From contig NZ_MKZO01000005.1 of assembly GCF_001941965.1 (NCBI RefSeq), forward strand, positions 62,001 through 126,000: a stretch of 64,000 bases of DNA, in the 5' to 3' direction. Origin of the DNA: Pseudomonas putida (lineage in GTDB: Bacteria; Pseudomonadota; Gammaproteobacteria; Pseudomonadales; Pseudomonadaceae). Shown one piece after another: positions 56,370 through 64,000 of this stretch (position 1 is its first letter; every line of letters starts with the position of its first letter). The translations under genes and the position numbers were made by a program. The notes below the pieces were generated by a model. That model did not search any database. It had not been told where the DNA came from and saw only the letters and a list, made by a program, of their open reading frames with translations.

Positions 56370-57701
56370 ATGAACAAGTCACTGAGCCTGAAACTCGGCA
56401 CCATCGCCTTGCTGGTGGTGGTGCTGCTGATCCCGCTGCTGATGATCAGCGGCCTGATCGATGAACGCCAATCCCTGCGCGACAGCGTGGTCGAGGACAT
56501 CGCCCAGAGCTCCAGCCACGCCCAACAGATCAGCGGGCCGCTGCTGGTGGTGCCGTACAGCAAGTACGAGCGGGTGTGGAAGGTCCAGGACGGCAAGAGC
56601 TTCCAGGAAACCCAGATCGTCAAAAGCTACCTGGCGTTCCTGCCGGACAGCTTCGTCCTCGACGGCACCGCCAGCACCGAACTGCGCTCCCGGGGCATCT
56701 ACGAGGCGCGGCTATTCCACGCCCAGAGCCGGATCAGCGGGCAGTTCAAGGTGCCGGCCAACTGGGGCATCACCAGCGACCTCGACGACTACCGCTTCGA
56801 CACCCCGTTCATCGCCGTGGGCATCAGTGACATCCGCGGCATCCAGAACGGCCTGCAACTGCAGATCGACGGCCGTACCCTCGACTTCGCCGCCGGCAGC
56901 AAGCTCGACTGGCTGGGCGGTGGCGTGCATGCACTGATCGACAACCTCGACAGCAAGGCCGAGATGCGCCTGGACTATGCCTTCGACCTCAACCTGCAAG
57001 GCACCGGGCAACTGCATGTGCTGCCGGTGGGCCGCAGCAGCAGCGTGACCCTGGCCGCCAACTGGCCGCACCCGAGCTTTATCGGCAACTACCTGCCCAA
57101 CAGCCGCGAGATCGATGCGACGGGCTTCAAGGCAAAATGGCAGACCTCGTTCTTCTCCACCAACCTGGAAGAGGCGCTGAACCGCTGCGTCAGCCTGCAG
57201 AACTGCAAGGGCTTCGAAAGCCGGGCATTTGGCGTGAGTTTCGTCGATCCGGTGGACCAGTACCTGAAGAGCGAGCGGGCGATCAAATATGCGCTGCTGT
57301 TCATTGCCCTGACCTTTGCCGGGTTCTTCCTCTTCGAGGTGCTGCGCAACCTCAGCGTGCACCCGATCCAGTACGCCCTGGTGGGCGCTGCCCTGGCGCT
57401 GTTCTACCTGTTGTTGCTGTCGCTGTCGGAGCACATCGGCTTTGGGTTGGCGTATCTGTTGTCGGCGGGCGGTTGCGTGCTGTTGATCGGGTTCTACCTG
57501 TGCAATGTGCTGCACAGCAGTGTGCGCGGGTTTGGTTTTGCCGGTGGTTTGGCGGTGCTGTATGCGCTGCTCTACGGGCTGTTGAGTGCCGAAGATTACG
57601 CGCTGCTGATGGGGGCACTGCTGCTGTTCGCGCTGCTCGGGGTGTTCATGATGCTGACGCGGCGGCTGGACTGGTACCGGGCCGGGCAGGTGCGGGTATG
57701 A
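56370..57701 (+). CDS. creD: inner membrane protein CreD
   Basis: A 443-residue CreD family protein: one N-terminal helix (about 10-30), a large periplasmic domain (about 31-300) with the conserved LLVVPYSKYERVW and FGVSFVDPVDQYLKSERAIK segments, then five or six C-terminal helices. It is the main CreB-induced gene in other pseudomonads, tied to envelope and beta-lactam response. The tail after its stop up to the REPIN holds no credible gene. Confidence 0.94.
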   Translation: MNKSLSLKLGTIALLVVVLLIPLLMISGLIDERQSLRDSVVEDIAQSSSHAQQISGPLLVVPYSKYERVWKVQDGKSFQETQIVKSYLAFLPDSFVLDGTASTELRSRGIYEARLFHAQSRISGQFKVPANWGITSDLDDYRFDTPFIAVGISDIRGIQNGLQLQIDGRTLDFAAGSKLDWLGGGVHALIDNLDSKAEMRLDYAFDLNLQGTGQLHVLPVGRSSSVTLAANWPHPSFIGNYLPNSREIDATGFKAKWQTSFFSTNLEEALNRCVSLQNCKGFESRAFGVSFVDPVDQYLKSERAIKYALLFIALTFAGFFLFEVLRNLSVHPIQYALVGAALALFYLLLLSLSEHIGFGLAYLLSAGGCVLLIGFYLCNVLHSSVRGFGFAGGLAVLYALLYGLLSAEDYALLMGALLLFALLGVFMMLTRRLDWYRAGQVRV

Positions 57702-57797
57702 GCGGGCTCAGGGAAGACCGGGAGTTTGGGGAGGGATTGATGAAGGGGATCAGAGTGTTGTGGAGAGCAGAGGTTTTTGTGGGGGCTTATAGTCAGT

Positions 57798-57879
57798 CAT
57801 CGCTGGCAAGCCAGCTCCCACAGGTCCCGAGTACACCGCAGAACCCTGTGGGAGCTGGCTTGCCAGCGATAGGGCCCTC
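57798..57879. repeat. REPIN, family 1
   Basis: Inverted arms around the spacer TCCCGAGTACACCGCAGAA. Located between convergent creD and the GST gene; its right end is 4 bp from the GST stop. Confidence 0.9.
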
Positions 57880-57882
57880 AAG

Positions 57883-58503
57883 TCAGGCCGGGACGGTAGC
57901 CTTCATCGAGGCCCGCTGACTGACCTCGGCATACCACCCCGCCAGCTTCGGCTGCCGCTCCCGCCAGCCGAAGTCCGGCATGCGCAGGTCGATATAGCCC
58001 AGCGCACAGGCCACACCGATCGAAGCCACATCGAACGCCGAGGCGATCTCGGCGTAGTGGTTGTCCTCCAGATCCGCCAGACCCCGGCGGATCTTCTCCG
58101 ACTGTGCCTCGACCCACTGGTCCCAGCGCTTGTCTTCCGGCCGCAGGAAGGTTTCATAGCGGGTCAGCACCGCCGCATCCATGATCGCGTCAGCCAGCGA
58201 CGCCAGGGTCAGCCGCCGCCAGCGCGCCGAACCCTCGCGGGGGATCAGCGGGTTGCCGACATGCTGCTGGTCGAGGAAATCGACGATGACCCGGCTGTCA
58301 TGCAACACGCTGCCGTCTTCCAGGCGCAGGGCCGGGATCTTGCCCGACGGATTGCCCTGGTTGAGGTCGGCGTCCGGGCTGACCGGGGTGATATTGACCG
58401 GTTGCACCTTGACCCGATCCACCTGGCCGGTCTCGTGCAGCACCACCATCACCTTGCGCACGAACGGCGACAGCGGCGAATGGAACAGCGTCATGTTCGA
58501 CAT
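57883..58503 (-). CDS. glutathione S-transferase family protein
   Basis: A 206-residue GST with an N-terminal thioredoxin fold (LFHSPLSPFVRKVMV, the GSH-binding NPSGKIPALRLEDGSVLHDSR split by positions 50-70) and an all-helical C-terminal domain. The Ser in SPLSPFVRK probably plays the catalytic role. GAGGAG precedes the ATG. It starts 9 bp after msrA, with which it forms an operon, suggesting oxidative or electrophile defence. Confidence 0.9.
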   Translation of the reverse strand: MSNMTLFHSPLSPFVRKVMVVLHETGQVDRVKVQPVNITPVSPDADLNQGNPSGKIPALRLEDGSVLHDSRVIVDFLDQQHVGNPLIPREGSARWRRLTLASLADAIMDAAVLTRYETFLRPEDKRWDQWVEAQSEKIRRGLADLEDNHYAEIASAFDVASIGVACALGYIDLRMPDFGWRERQPKLAGWYAEVSQRASMKATVPA

Positions 58504-58512
58504 GGCAGCTCC

Positions 58513-59181
58513 TCAGTTGCCTTGCAGGCTCGGTGGCAGGCAGACACCGGTACCGCCGATGCCGCAATAGCCATCCGGATTCTTCGCCAGGTACTGCTGG
58601 TGATAGGCCTCGGCGAAGTACACGGTCGGCGCCTGTTCGATCTCGGTAGTGATCTCGCCGTAGCCGGCCTTGGTCAGTTCGTCCTGGTATTGCGCACGGC
58701 TGGCTTCGGCTTCTTCCAGTTGCTGCGGCGAGGTGCAGTAGATCACCGAGCGGTACTGGGTGCCGATGTCGTTGCCCTGGCGCATGCCCTGGGTCGGGTT
58801 GTGCAGTTCCCAGAACATCGACAGCAGTTCGCGGTAGCTGACCTTGTCCTTGTCGAACACCACCAGCACCACTTCGGTATGGCCGGTCAGGCCGGAGCAG
58901 ACTTCTTCGTAGGTCGGGTTCGGGGTGAAGCCACCGGCATAGCCGACCACGGTGCTGACCACGCCTTCACGCTGCCAGAAGCGCCGCTCGGCGCCCCAGA
59001 AGCAGCCCAGGCCGAAGATGGCGAAGTCCACCGCGCTTTCGAAGAACGGGCCGAGCAGCGGGGTTTCAGTGAAGACGAAGTGTTTTTCCGGCAGGGCCAT
59101 CGGCGTTTCACGGCCCGGCAGGGCCTGTTCCGCGGTAGGCAGGACGTTTTTATTCACGAGGATTTCCGAACGCAAGACCAT
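58513..59181 (-). CDS. msrA: peptide methionine-S-sulfoxide reductase
   Basis: Repairs S-methionine sulfoxide in proteins. 222 residues; the nucleophile Cys60 is in [10 protein letters not shown], and [20 protein letters not shown], then HTEVV, is the family core. Resolving cysteines lie near the C-terminus ([15 protein letters not shown]). Upstream of the GST gene and downstream of the c-di-GMP gene in the same direction (91-bp gap). Confidence 0.96.
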   Translation of the reverse strand: MVLRSEILVNKNVLPTAEQALPGRETPMALPEKHFVFTETPLLGPFFESAVDFAIFGLGCFWGAERRFWQREGVVSTVVGYAGGFTPNPTYEEVCSGLTGHTEVVLVVFDKDKVSYRELLSMFWELHNPTQGMRQGNDIGTQYRSVIYCTSPQQLEEAEASRAQYQDELTKAGYGEITTEIEQAPTVYFAEAYHQQYLAKNPDGYCGIGGTGVCLPPSLQGN

Positions 59182-59272
59182 GAACCCATTCCTCTTGTCA
59201 GGTAGGCGGGCAGCGCCGCAGCGCTGCCCTCACTGGGATAGACCGGTAGTGTGCCCGAGTGTTGCGCGGCTG

Positions 59273-61963
59273 TCAGGCCGTTGGTCCACGGGGATAACGG
59301 CGCAGCTTGTCGACCAGTTCGTCACCCGGGATCGGCTTGTCGAACAGGTAGCCCTGCCCCACGTCGCAGCGGTGCCGGCGCAGGAACGCCAGTTGCTCCG
59401 CCGTCTCGATGCCCTCGGCGACCACCTTGAGCTTGAGGTTGTGGGCCATGGCCACCACCGCCGAGGTGATCTCCATGTCGTCCTGGCTGTCGGGGATGTC
59501 GTTGATGAAGCTGCGGTCGATCTTGATGATGTCGATCGGGAATTTCTTCAGGTAGCTCAACGACGAGTAACCGGTGCCGAAGTCGTCCATGGCCAGGGTC
59601 AGGCCGAGCTGCTTGAGCTGGTCGAGCTGGCGCCGGGTGTCTTCGGTGGCTTCCAGCAGCAGGCCCTCGGTCAGTTCCAGCTCCAGCAGGTGCGGCGGCA
59701 GCGCCTCTTCCTGGAGGATATTGGCGATGGAGGCGACCAGGTCCGGGTCGGAGAACTGCTTGGGCGACAGGTTGATCGCCACCTGCAGGTTGCCCATGCC
59801 TTCGGCCGCCAGCTCCTGGCTCATGCGGCAGGCCTGGCGCGCCACCCATTTGCCGATGGGGATGATCAGGCCGGTTTCCTCGGCGACGCTGATGAACTGG
59901 TCCGGGCGGATCATGCCCTTTTCCGGATGGTTCCAGCGCAGCAGCGCTTCCAGGCCGAGCAGGCGCCCGGTGCGCAGGCACAGCTTGGGCTGGTAGAACA
60001 CCTGCAGCTCGTTTTGCGCCAGGGCGCGGCGCAGGTTGTTCTCGACGAACAGCTTGTAGCTGGCCTCGGCGTTCAGCACCTCGGTGAACACCTGGACCTG
60101 ATGCTTGCCGCTGGCCTTGGCCTTGTGCAGGGCGAGGCCGGCGTTCTTCATCAGGGTCTGCGGGTCGCTGCCATGCAGCGGCGCGCAGGCCAGGCCCACG
60201 GAGCCGGTGACGTTGATCAGCTGGTTGTCGACGAACATCGGTTTGTCGAGGGTGTTGAGCAACTGCTGGGCGGTCTGCTGGCCGCTTTCCATATCGGTGT
60301 TGTCCAGCAGCACGGCGAATTCGTTACTGGCGAAGCGCGCCAGGCTACCGCCCGGGCTGAGGCTGTTGCGCAGGCGCCGGGCCAGGCTGACCAGCAGCTT
60401 GTCGCCGGTCTGGTGGCCGAGGCTGTCGTTGATCCGCTTGAAGTTGTCGATATCCACCAGCAGCAGGCAGATCGGCGTATCGCTGTCGCGGGCGAAGCGC
60501 TCGTCGAGGTTGCGGATGAACGCCGTGCGATTGCCCAGGCCGGTCAGGTTGTCGGTGTAGGCCAGGCGCTCGATACGCTGCTGGGCCAGCTTGCTCTGGG
60601 TGATGTCCTCGTAGATGCCGATGTAGTGGGTCAGCTCGCGGTTGTCGCCGTACACCTTGGAAATCGACAGCTGGCCCCAGTAGGGCTCGAGGTTCTTGCG
60701 CCGGCTCTTGAATTCGCCCTGCCAGCTGTTGCCCATGGCCAGGCTGGACTCATCGAACAGCAGCTCGCTGAGGTTTTCCAGGGCCGACAGTTCCGATAGC
60801 CGATGGCCCTGGACCTCCTCCGAGCTGTACTGGGTGATCTCGGTGAAGCTCGGGTTGACGTATTCCACCACGCCGTCGCAATTGACCAGCAGGAAGGCGT
60901 TGGCGCTCTGCTCCACCGCCCGCTGGAACAGGTGCAGGGCACTGGTGGCGGCGCGGCGGTTGTGGTTGTTGATGACCTGGGCGAACTGGTCGGCCAGTTC
61001 GCCGGCAAAGGCGATCTCGTCGCTCTGCCAGGCCCGCGGGCTGCCGCCGTGTTCCAGGCAAAGTACGCCGACCACCTGGCCGTCGATACGGATACTGGCA
61101 TCGAGCATGGCGATCACATCGCGCGGGCGCAGGCTCTCGGTGATGTCGCGGGTGCGCGGGTCATGGCTGGCGTTGTGCGCGTCGATGGCCCGGCTGGTGT
61201 GCAGGGCTTCAAGGTAATCCGGGAACAGGCCGGCATCGATCGGCTTGGGTGTGCGGTATTCGCGGGTTTCGCGGTAGAACGCGGAGATCGGCTCCAGGCG
61301 CTGGCCTTCCAGGTACCAGAGGCTCGCGCACTCGATCCTGTAGATATCGCAGGCGCTGCGGGTGATCAGCTCGGCGGCCTCCTGCAGGGAATTGCCGGCG
61401 CTGTAGCGATGCCGCGCCAGGTGCAGGATCAGCTCCTGCTGGGCGCGGACCCGTTCCAGGTGTTCGAGTTGTTCCTGCTGCGCCTGCTGGTTCAGCTTGA
61501 GGGCGATCTGCAGGCGGTTGTTGCGGGTCTCCAGGTCGTCGGCGCTGAGCTCGGGGCTGACGCCCTCCTGCTCGTCGAGGACCAGCAGGTAGCCGCGCAG
61601 CAACTGGCGGTTGTGCTGCTTGTAGGCTTCGCCCAGCTCCAGCAGGTACATGGGGCCGTGGCCGGTGTGCAGGGTGTAGCGGCTGACGTAATGGCTGCTA
61701 TGGGCCAGTTGCGCCTGGATGCTGTCATGCAGTTTGTAGCGGGCCTCGGGCTCCATCAGGCTCGCGTAGGGCGAGCCGACCAGGGCGCAGAGTTCTACCG
61801 CCGGCAAGCCGAATTGACGTTCGCAGCCCGGATCGAGATAGAGCATGGCCCAGCTCGCTTCGTTCAGCCGCTCGAAGCGCAACATGCCGAGCCGCGAAGG
61901 CACCGGCAACTGCGTCACTACCTCGGCCGCCGGACGGCTGGCGGCATCGGTTTGGCTCTTCAT
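59273..61963 (-). CDS. dipA: PAS-GAF-PAS-GGDEF-EAL c-di-GMP phosphodiesterase (DipA type)
   Basis: Cytoplasmic 896-residue enzyme hydrolysing c-di-GMP. An N-terminal PAS-like region (20-130), coiled coil (about 140-175), GAF (about 180-330), PAS (about 345-460), GGDEF (about 470-630) and EAL domain (about 645-890) are read in order. The GGDEF signature is degenerate, RFASNEF (residues 545-549 ASNEF), so no cyclase activity is expected. The EAL motif is intact (LEALLRW from residue 671; DDFGTGYSSLSYL; KIDRSFI; AEGIET). The ASNEF motif and the aceF/msrA neighbours are what I recall for P. aeruginosa DipA (PA5017), a dispersion phosphodiesterase. Confidence 0.9.
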   Translation of the reverse strand: MKSQTDAASRPAAEVVTQLPVPSRLGMLRFERLNEASWAMLYLDPGCERQFGLPAVELCALVGSPYASLMEPEARYKLHDSIQAQLAHSSHYVSRYTLHTGHGPMYLLELGEAYKQHNRQLLRGYLLVLDEQEGVSPELSADDLETRNNRLQIALKLNQQAQQEQLEHLERVRAQQELILHLARHRYSAGNSLQEAAELITRSACDIYRIECASLWYLEGQRLEPISAFYRETREYRTPKPIDAGLFPDYLEALHTSRAIDAHNASHDPRTRDITESLRPRDVIAMLDASIRIDGQVVGVLCLEHGGSPRAWQSDEIAFAGELADQFAQVINNHNRRAATSALHLFQRAVEQSANAFLLVNCDGVVEYVNPSFTEITQYSSEEVQGHRLSELSALENLSELLFDESSLAMGNSWQGEFKSRRKNLEPYWGQLSISKVYGDNRELTHYIGIYEDITQSKLAQQRIERLAYTDNLTGLGNRTAFIRNLDERFARDSDTPICLLLVDIDNFKRINDSLGHQTGDKLLVSLARRLRNSLSPGGSLARFASNEFAVLLDNTDMESGQQTAQQLLNTLDKPMFVDNQLINVTGSVGLACAPLHGSDPQTLMKNAGLALHKAKASGKHQVQVFTEVLNAEASYKLFVENNLRRALAQNELQVFYQPKLCLRTGRLLGLEALLRWNHPEKGMIRPDQFISVAEETGLIIPIGKWVARQACRMSQELAAEGMGNLQVAINLSPKQFSDPDLVASIANILQEEALPPHLLELELTEGLLLEATEDTRRQLDQLKQLGLTLAMDDFGTGYSSLSYLKKFPIDIIKIDRSFINDIPDSQDDMEITSAVVAMAHNLKLKVVAEGIETAEQLAFLRRHRCDVGQGYLFDKPIPGDELVDKLRRYPRGPTA

Positions 61964-62130
61964 GGAAAGCTCGCTCGAATAAGACTGATGGCACGGGCGT
62001 TGGCACTTTGCTATGCACGTTCGGGCAAGGTTGCATCATGCGTTGGAGGCTGACAAGCACCAAGGTTGGCGCGTGTTTGATCTATGTCGGCCTGGCGGGG
62101 GATTTCTTCAGTTCTGGAGGTGCAATACGT

Positions 62131-62213
62131 CCCCTGTGGGAGCTGGCTTGCCAGCGATAGCTATGGTGAATTCACTACAGCAATCGCTGGCAAGCCAGCT
62201 CCCACAGGGGACG
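62131..62213. repeat. REPIN, family 1, reversed arms
   Basis: CCCCTGTGGGAGCTGGCTTG first, its complement second, around the middle AGCTATGGTGAATTCACTAC. It lies in the 372-bp gap 61964-62335 between dipA and aceF, which otherwise holds the dipA promoter and the aceF terminator. Confidence 0.88.
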
Positions 62214-62231
62214 GTGTCGGCTTTTAAAAGG

Positions 62232-62259
62232 CAAAAAAAAGCCCCGCCAAACGACGGGG
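62232..62259 (-). terminator. terminator after aceF
   Basis: On the minus strand CCCCGTCG-TTTG-GCGGGG forms a GC-rich stem followed by eight T (A-run 62233-62240). It ends the aceEF transcript 77 bp after the aceF stop. Confidence 0.85.
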
Positions 62260-62335
62260 TTGAGGTACGAGCGTGGCAGCTCGAAAAGGGTGCAAGCCTG
62301 TGTCCCCCGGCAGAGGGACACAGGCCGGACAGCAG

Positions 62336-63979
62336 TTACAGCAGCAAGGTGCGGATGTCGCCCAGCACGTCGCCCAGACGCTTGGTGAAGCGGGCAGCGG
62401 CGGCGCCGTTGATCACGCGGTGATCGTAGGACAGCGACAGCGGCAGCATCAGCTTCGGCTGGAAGGCTTTACCGTCCCAGACTGGCTGGATGGTGGCCTT
62501 GGAAACACCGAGGATCGCCACTTCCGGCGCGTTGACGATCGGCGTGAAGCCGGTGCCGCCAATGTGACCGAGGCTGGAGATGGTGAAGCAGGCACCCTGC
62601 ATCTCGTCGGCCGAGAGCTTCTTGGTCCGGGCTTTTTCAGCCAGGGCCGCGGCTTCGGCAGCGAGTTGCAGCAGGCTCTTCTGATCGACGTTCTTGATCA
62701 CCGGGACCAGCAGACCATCCGGGGTGTCCACGGCGAAACCGACGTTGACGTATTTCTTGCGGATGATCGCCTTGCCGCTCGGGGCCAGCGAACTGTTGAA
62801 GTCCGGCAGTTCCTTGAGCAGGTGGGCACAGGCTTTCAGCAGCAGTGGCAGCACGGTCAGCTTGACGCCGGCTTTCTCGGCGACGGCTTTCTGCGAGACG
62901 CGGAAGGCTTCCAGCTCGGTGATATCCGCCGAGTCGAATTGGGTCACGTGCGGCACGTTCAGCCAGCTGCGGTGCAGGTTGGCAGCACCGACCTGCATCA
63001 GGCGGGTCAGGGCTACTTCTTCCACTTCACCGAACTTGCTGAAGTCGACGGCCGGGATCGGCGGGATGCCCGCGCCACCGGTAGCGCCGCCAGCGGCAGG
63101 TGCTTCCTTGGCCTTCTGCATCATGGCCTTGACGTAGACCTGCACGTCTTCCTTCAGCACACGACCGTGCGGGCCGGTCGGCGACACGGCGCTCAGCTCG
63201 ACGCCGAACTCGCGGGCCAGCTGACGCACGGCAGGGCCGGCGTGAACCTTGGCACCGCTTGGTGCAGGCGCAGCGGCCGGAGCGGCAGCAACTGGAGCCG
63301 GAGCAGCGGCGGCTGGTGCCGGGGCAGCAGCAGGTGCGGCAGCCGGCGCCGGTGCAGCAGCGGCAGGCGCTGGAGCAGCAGCAGGCGCGCTGCCTGCGAC
63401 TTTCAGTTTCAGGATCAGGTCACCGGTGCCGACTTCGTCGTCCAGTTTCGCGATCACGGCTTCGACCACGCCAGCAGCAGGCGACGGGATCTCCATGGAA
63501 GCCTTGTCGGACTCCAGGGTGATCAGCGACTGGTCGGCTTCGACGGTGTCGCCGACCTTGACCAGCACTTCGATGATCTTGGCCTTGCCCGACGAACCGA
63601 TATCCGGCACGTGGATGTCTTGCACGGCAGCAGCGGCCGGGGCAGCAGGTGCTGCCGCCGGAGCTGGCGCAGCGGCAGCCGGTGCGGCGGCAGGCGCGGC
63701 AGCGGCAGGAGCGGCGGCAGGTGCCTCGGGCGCCGCGGCAGCGGCACCCTCGACTTCCAGTTCCAGCAGTTCGTCGCCTTCTTTCAGGCGGTCGCCCAGC
63801 TTGACCTTCAGCGACTTGATCACGCCGGCCTTGGGAGCCGGGATCTCCATGGAGGCCTTGTCGGACTCCAGGGTCAGCAGGCTCTGGTCTGCTTCGATAC
63901 GGTCACCGACCTTGACGAACAGCTCGATGATTTCACCTTCACCGCTGCCGATGTCAGGTACGCGAATGAGTTCGCTCAC
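62336..63979 (-). CDS. aceF: pyruvate dehydrogenase E2 (dihydrolipoamide acetyltransferase)
   Basis: Core acetyltransferase of pyruvate dehydrogenase. 547 residues: two lipoyl domains (about 1-75 and 120-195, each with ESDKASMEIP holding the lipoyl lysine), long Ala/Pro linkers (about 80-118, 200-245), an E3-binding domain (about 248-285, AVRQLAREFGVELS) and the catalytic domain with SYDHRVINGAAAARF. The start is a GTG at 63979 with GAGGAG 9 bases upstream. The last 21 bases of the window should hold the end of aceE. The long Ala-rich plus-strand frames here are shadows of the linkers. Confidence 0.96.
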   Translation of the reverse strand: MSELIRVPDIGSGEGEIIELFVKVGDRIEADQSLLTLESDKASMEIPAPKAGVIKSLKVKLGDRLKEGDELLELEVEGAAAAAPEAPAAAPAAAAPAAAPAAAAPAPAAAPAAPAAAAVQDIHVPDIGSSGKAKIIEVLVKVGDTVEADQSLITLESDKASMEIPSPAAGVVEAVIAKLDDEVGTGDLILKLKVAGSAPAAAPAPAAAAPAPAAAPAAAPAPAAAAPAPVAAAPAAAPAPSGAKVHAGPAVRQLAREFGVELSAVSPTGPHGRVLKEDVQVYVKAMMQKAKEAPAAGGATGGAGIPPIPAVDFSKFGEVEEVALTRLMQVGAANLHRSWLNVPHVTQFDSADITELEAFRVSQKAVAEKAGVKLTVLPLLLKACAHLLKELPDFNSSLAPSGKAIIRKKYVNVGFAVDTPDGLLVPVIKNVDQKSLLQLAAEAAALAEKARTKKLSADEMQGACFTISSLGHIGGTGFTPIVNAPEVAILGVSKATIQPVWDGKAFQPKLMLPLSLSYDHRVINGAAAARFTKRLGDVLGDIRTLLL

Positions 63980-64000
63980 TTAAAAATACTCCTCAGCAGT

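Noticed and set aside
57698..57880. Short frame after creD beginning ATGAGCGGGCTC
   Set aside because: It overlaps the creD stop in ATGA but runs into the REPIN and has no recognisable sequence; repeats explain most of it.
62013..62423. 136-aa plus-strand frame across the dipA-aceF gap
   Set aside because: Made of the dipA promoter, a REPIN, a terminator and the antisense end of aceF.
63249..63983. Alanine/serine-rich 244-aa plus-strand frame
   Set aside because: It is the complement of the Ala/Pro linkers of aceF; low complexity, no ribosome site and no domain.
63980..64000. End of aceE at the right edge
   Set aside because: Expected by gene order, and TGA/TAA triplets are present, but 21 bases are too few to fix the reading frame, so it is not listed.

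Overview
The window looks like chromosomal DNA of a fluorescent Pseudomonas (P. fluorescens/protegens/putida lineage). The grounds are high GC with strong G/C third-position bias, a pqqFABCDE cluster, davBA, a GacA-controlled Rsm small RNA, bioBFHCD behind comF, and many intergenic REP/REPIN repeats of the kind common in fluorescent pseudomonads. From memory, the stretch from about 19.7 to 57.7 kb runs roughly collinear with P. aeruginosa PA0530 down to PA0462, and the right end matches the msrA-PA5017-aceF block. No prophage, insertion sequence, CRISPR array, rRNA or tRNA was seen. Almost all of it is core metabolism and regulation.

Layout: 1-3.4 kb is a minus-strand glucarate/galactarate operon (kdgD, gudP-like transporter, garD cut by the window edge) with a perfect 9-1-9 operator palindrome. 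A chemoreceptor and a LysR gene follow. 6.1-9.3 kb holds a secreted cyclase-family protein, an AraC regulator, a stand-alone panB and an Lrp-type regulator. 9.5-12 kb is davBA (lysine to 5-aminovalerate). 12-19.3 kb is the PQQ cofactor cluster pqqFABCDE plus an S9 peptidase. 19.4-22.7 kb has a 52-aa Pmp3 protein, an aminotransferase/MOSC pair and a LysR gene. The small RNA rsmY follows, with its GacA upstream activating sequence, outside any annotated protein gene. 23-28.9 kb carries two FadE-type acyl-CoA dehydrogenases around a diguanylate cyclase.

29-33.6 kb is the biotin operon bioBFHCD, whose probable BirA-controlled promoter lies inside the start of the divergent comF. Then come a ModE-type regulator, a Tat-exported PhoX-like phosphatase, srkA, rarD, a GcvR-like ACT protein, glcB, an orphan response regulator, and a cNMP/CBS/DUF294 protein overlapping a DnaQ-like exonuclease. 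46.1-51.7 kb is an iron cell-surface signalling unit (ECF sigma, FecR, TonB receptor with signalling domain, PepSY membrane protein and a 51-aa partner). 51.9-57.7 kb holds a DUF2780 protein, an acyltransferase, a retropepsin-like protein and creBCD. The right end is msrA-GST, a dipA-type c-di-GMP phosphodiesterase and aceF.

The themes are carbon-source switching (glucarate, lysine, fatty acids, glyoxylate shunt, PQQ-dependent periplasmic oxidation) and signalling (Gac/Rsm, c-di-GMP, CreBC, iron). The most interesting items are regulatory DNA and RNA rather than new proteins: rsmY with its UAS, the operator shared by the glucarate operon and a chemoreceptor, a perfect hairpin holding the pqqF start codon, a BirA operator/promoter inside comF, a PsrA box before a fadE gene, a DnaA-box cluster, and ten copies of one REP/REPIN family plus one of another.
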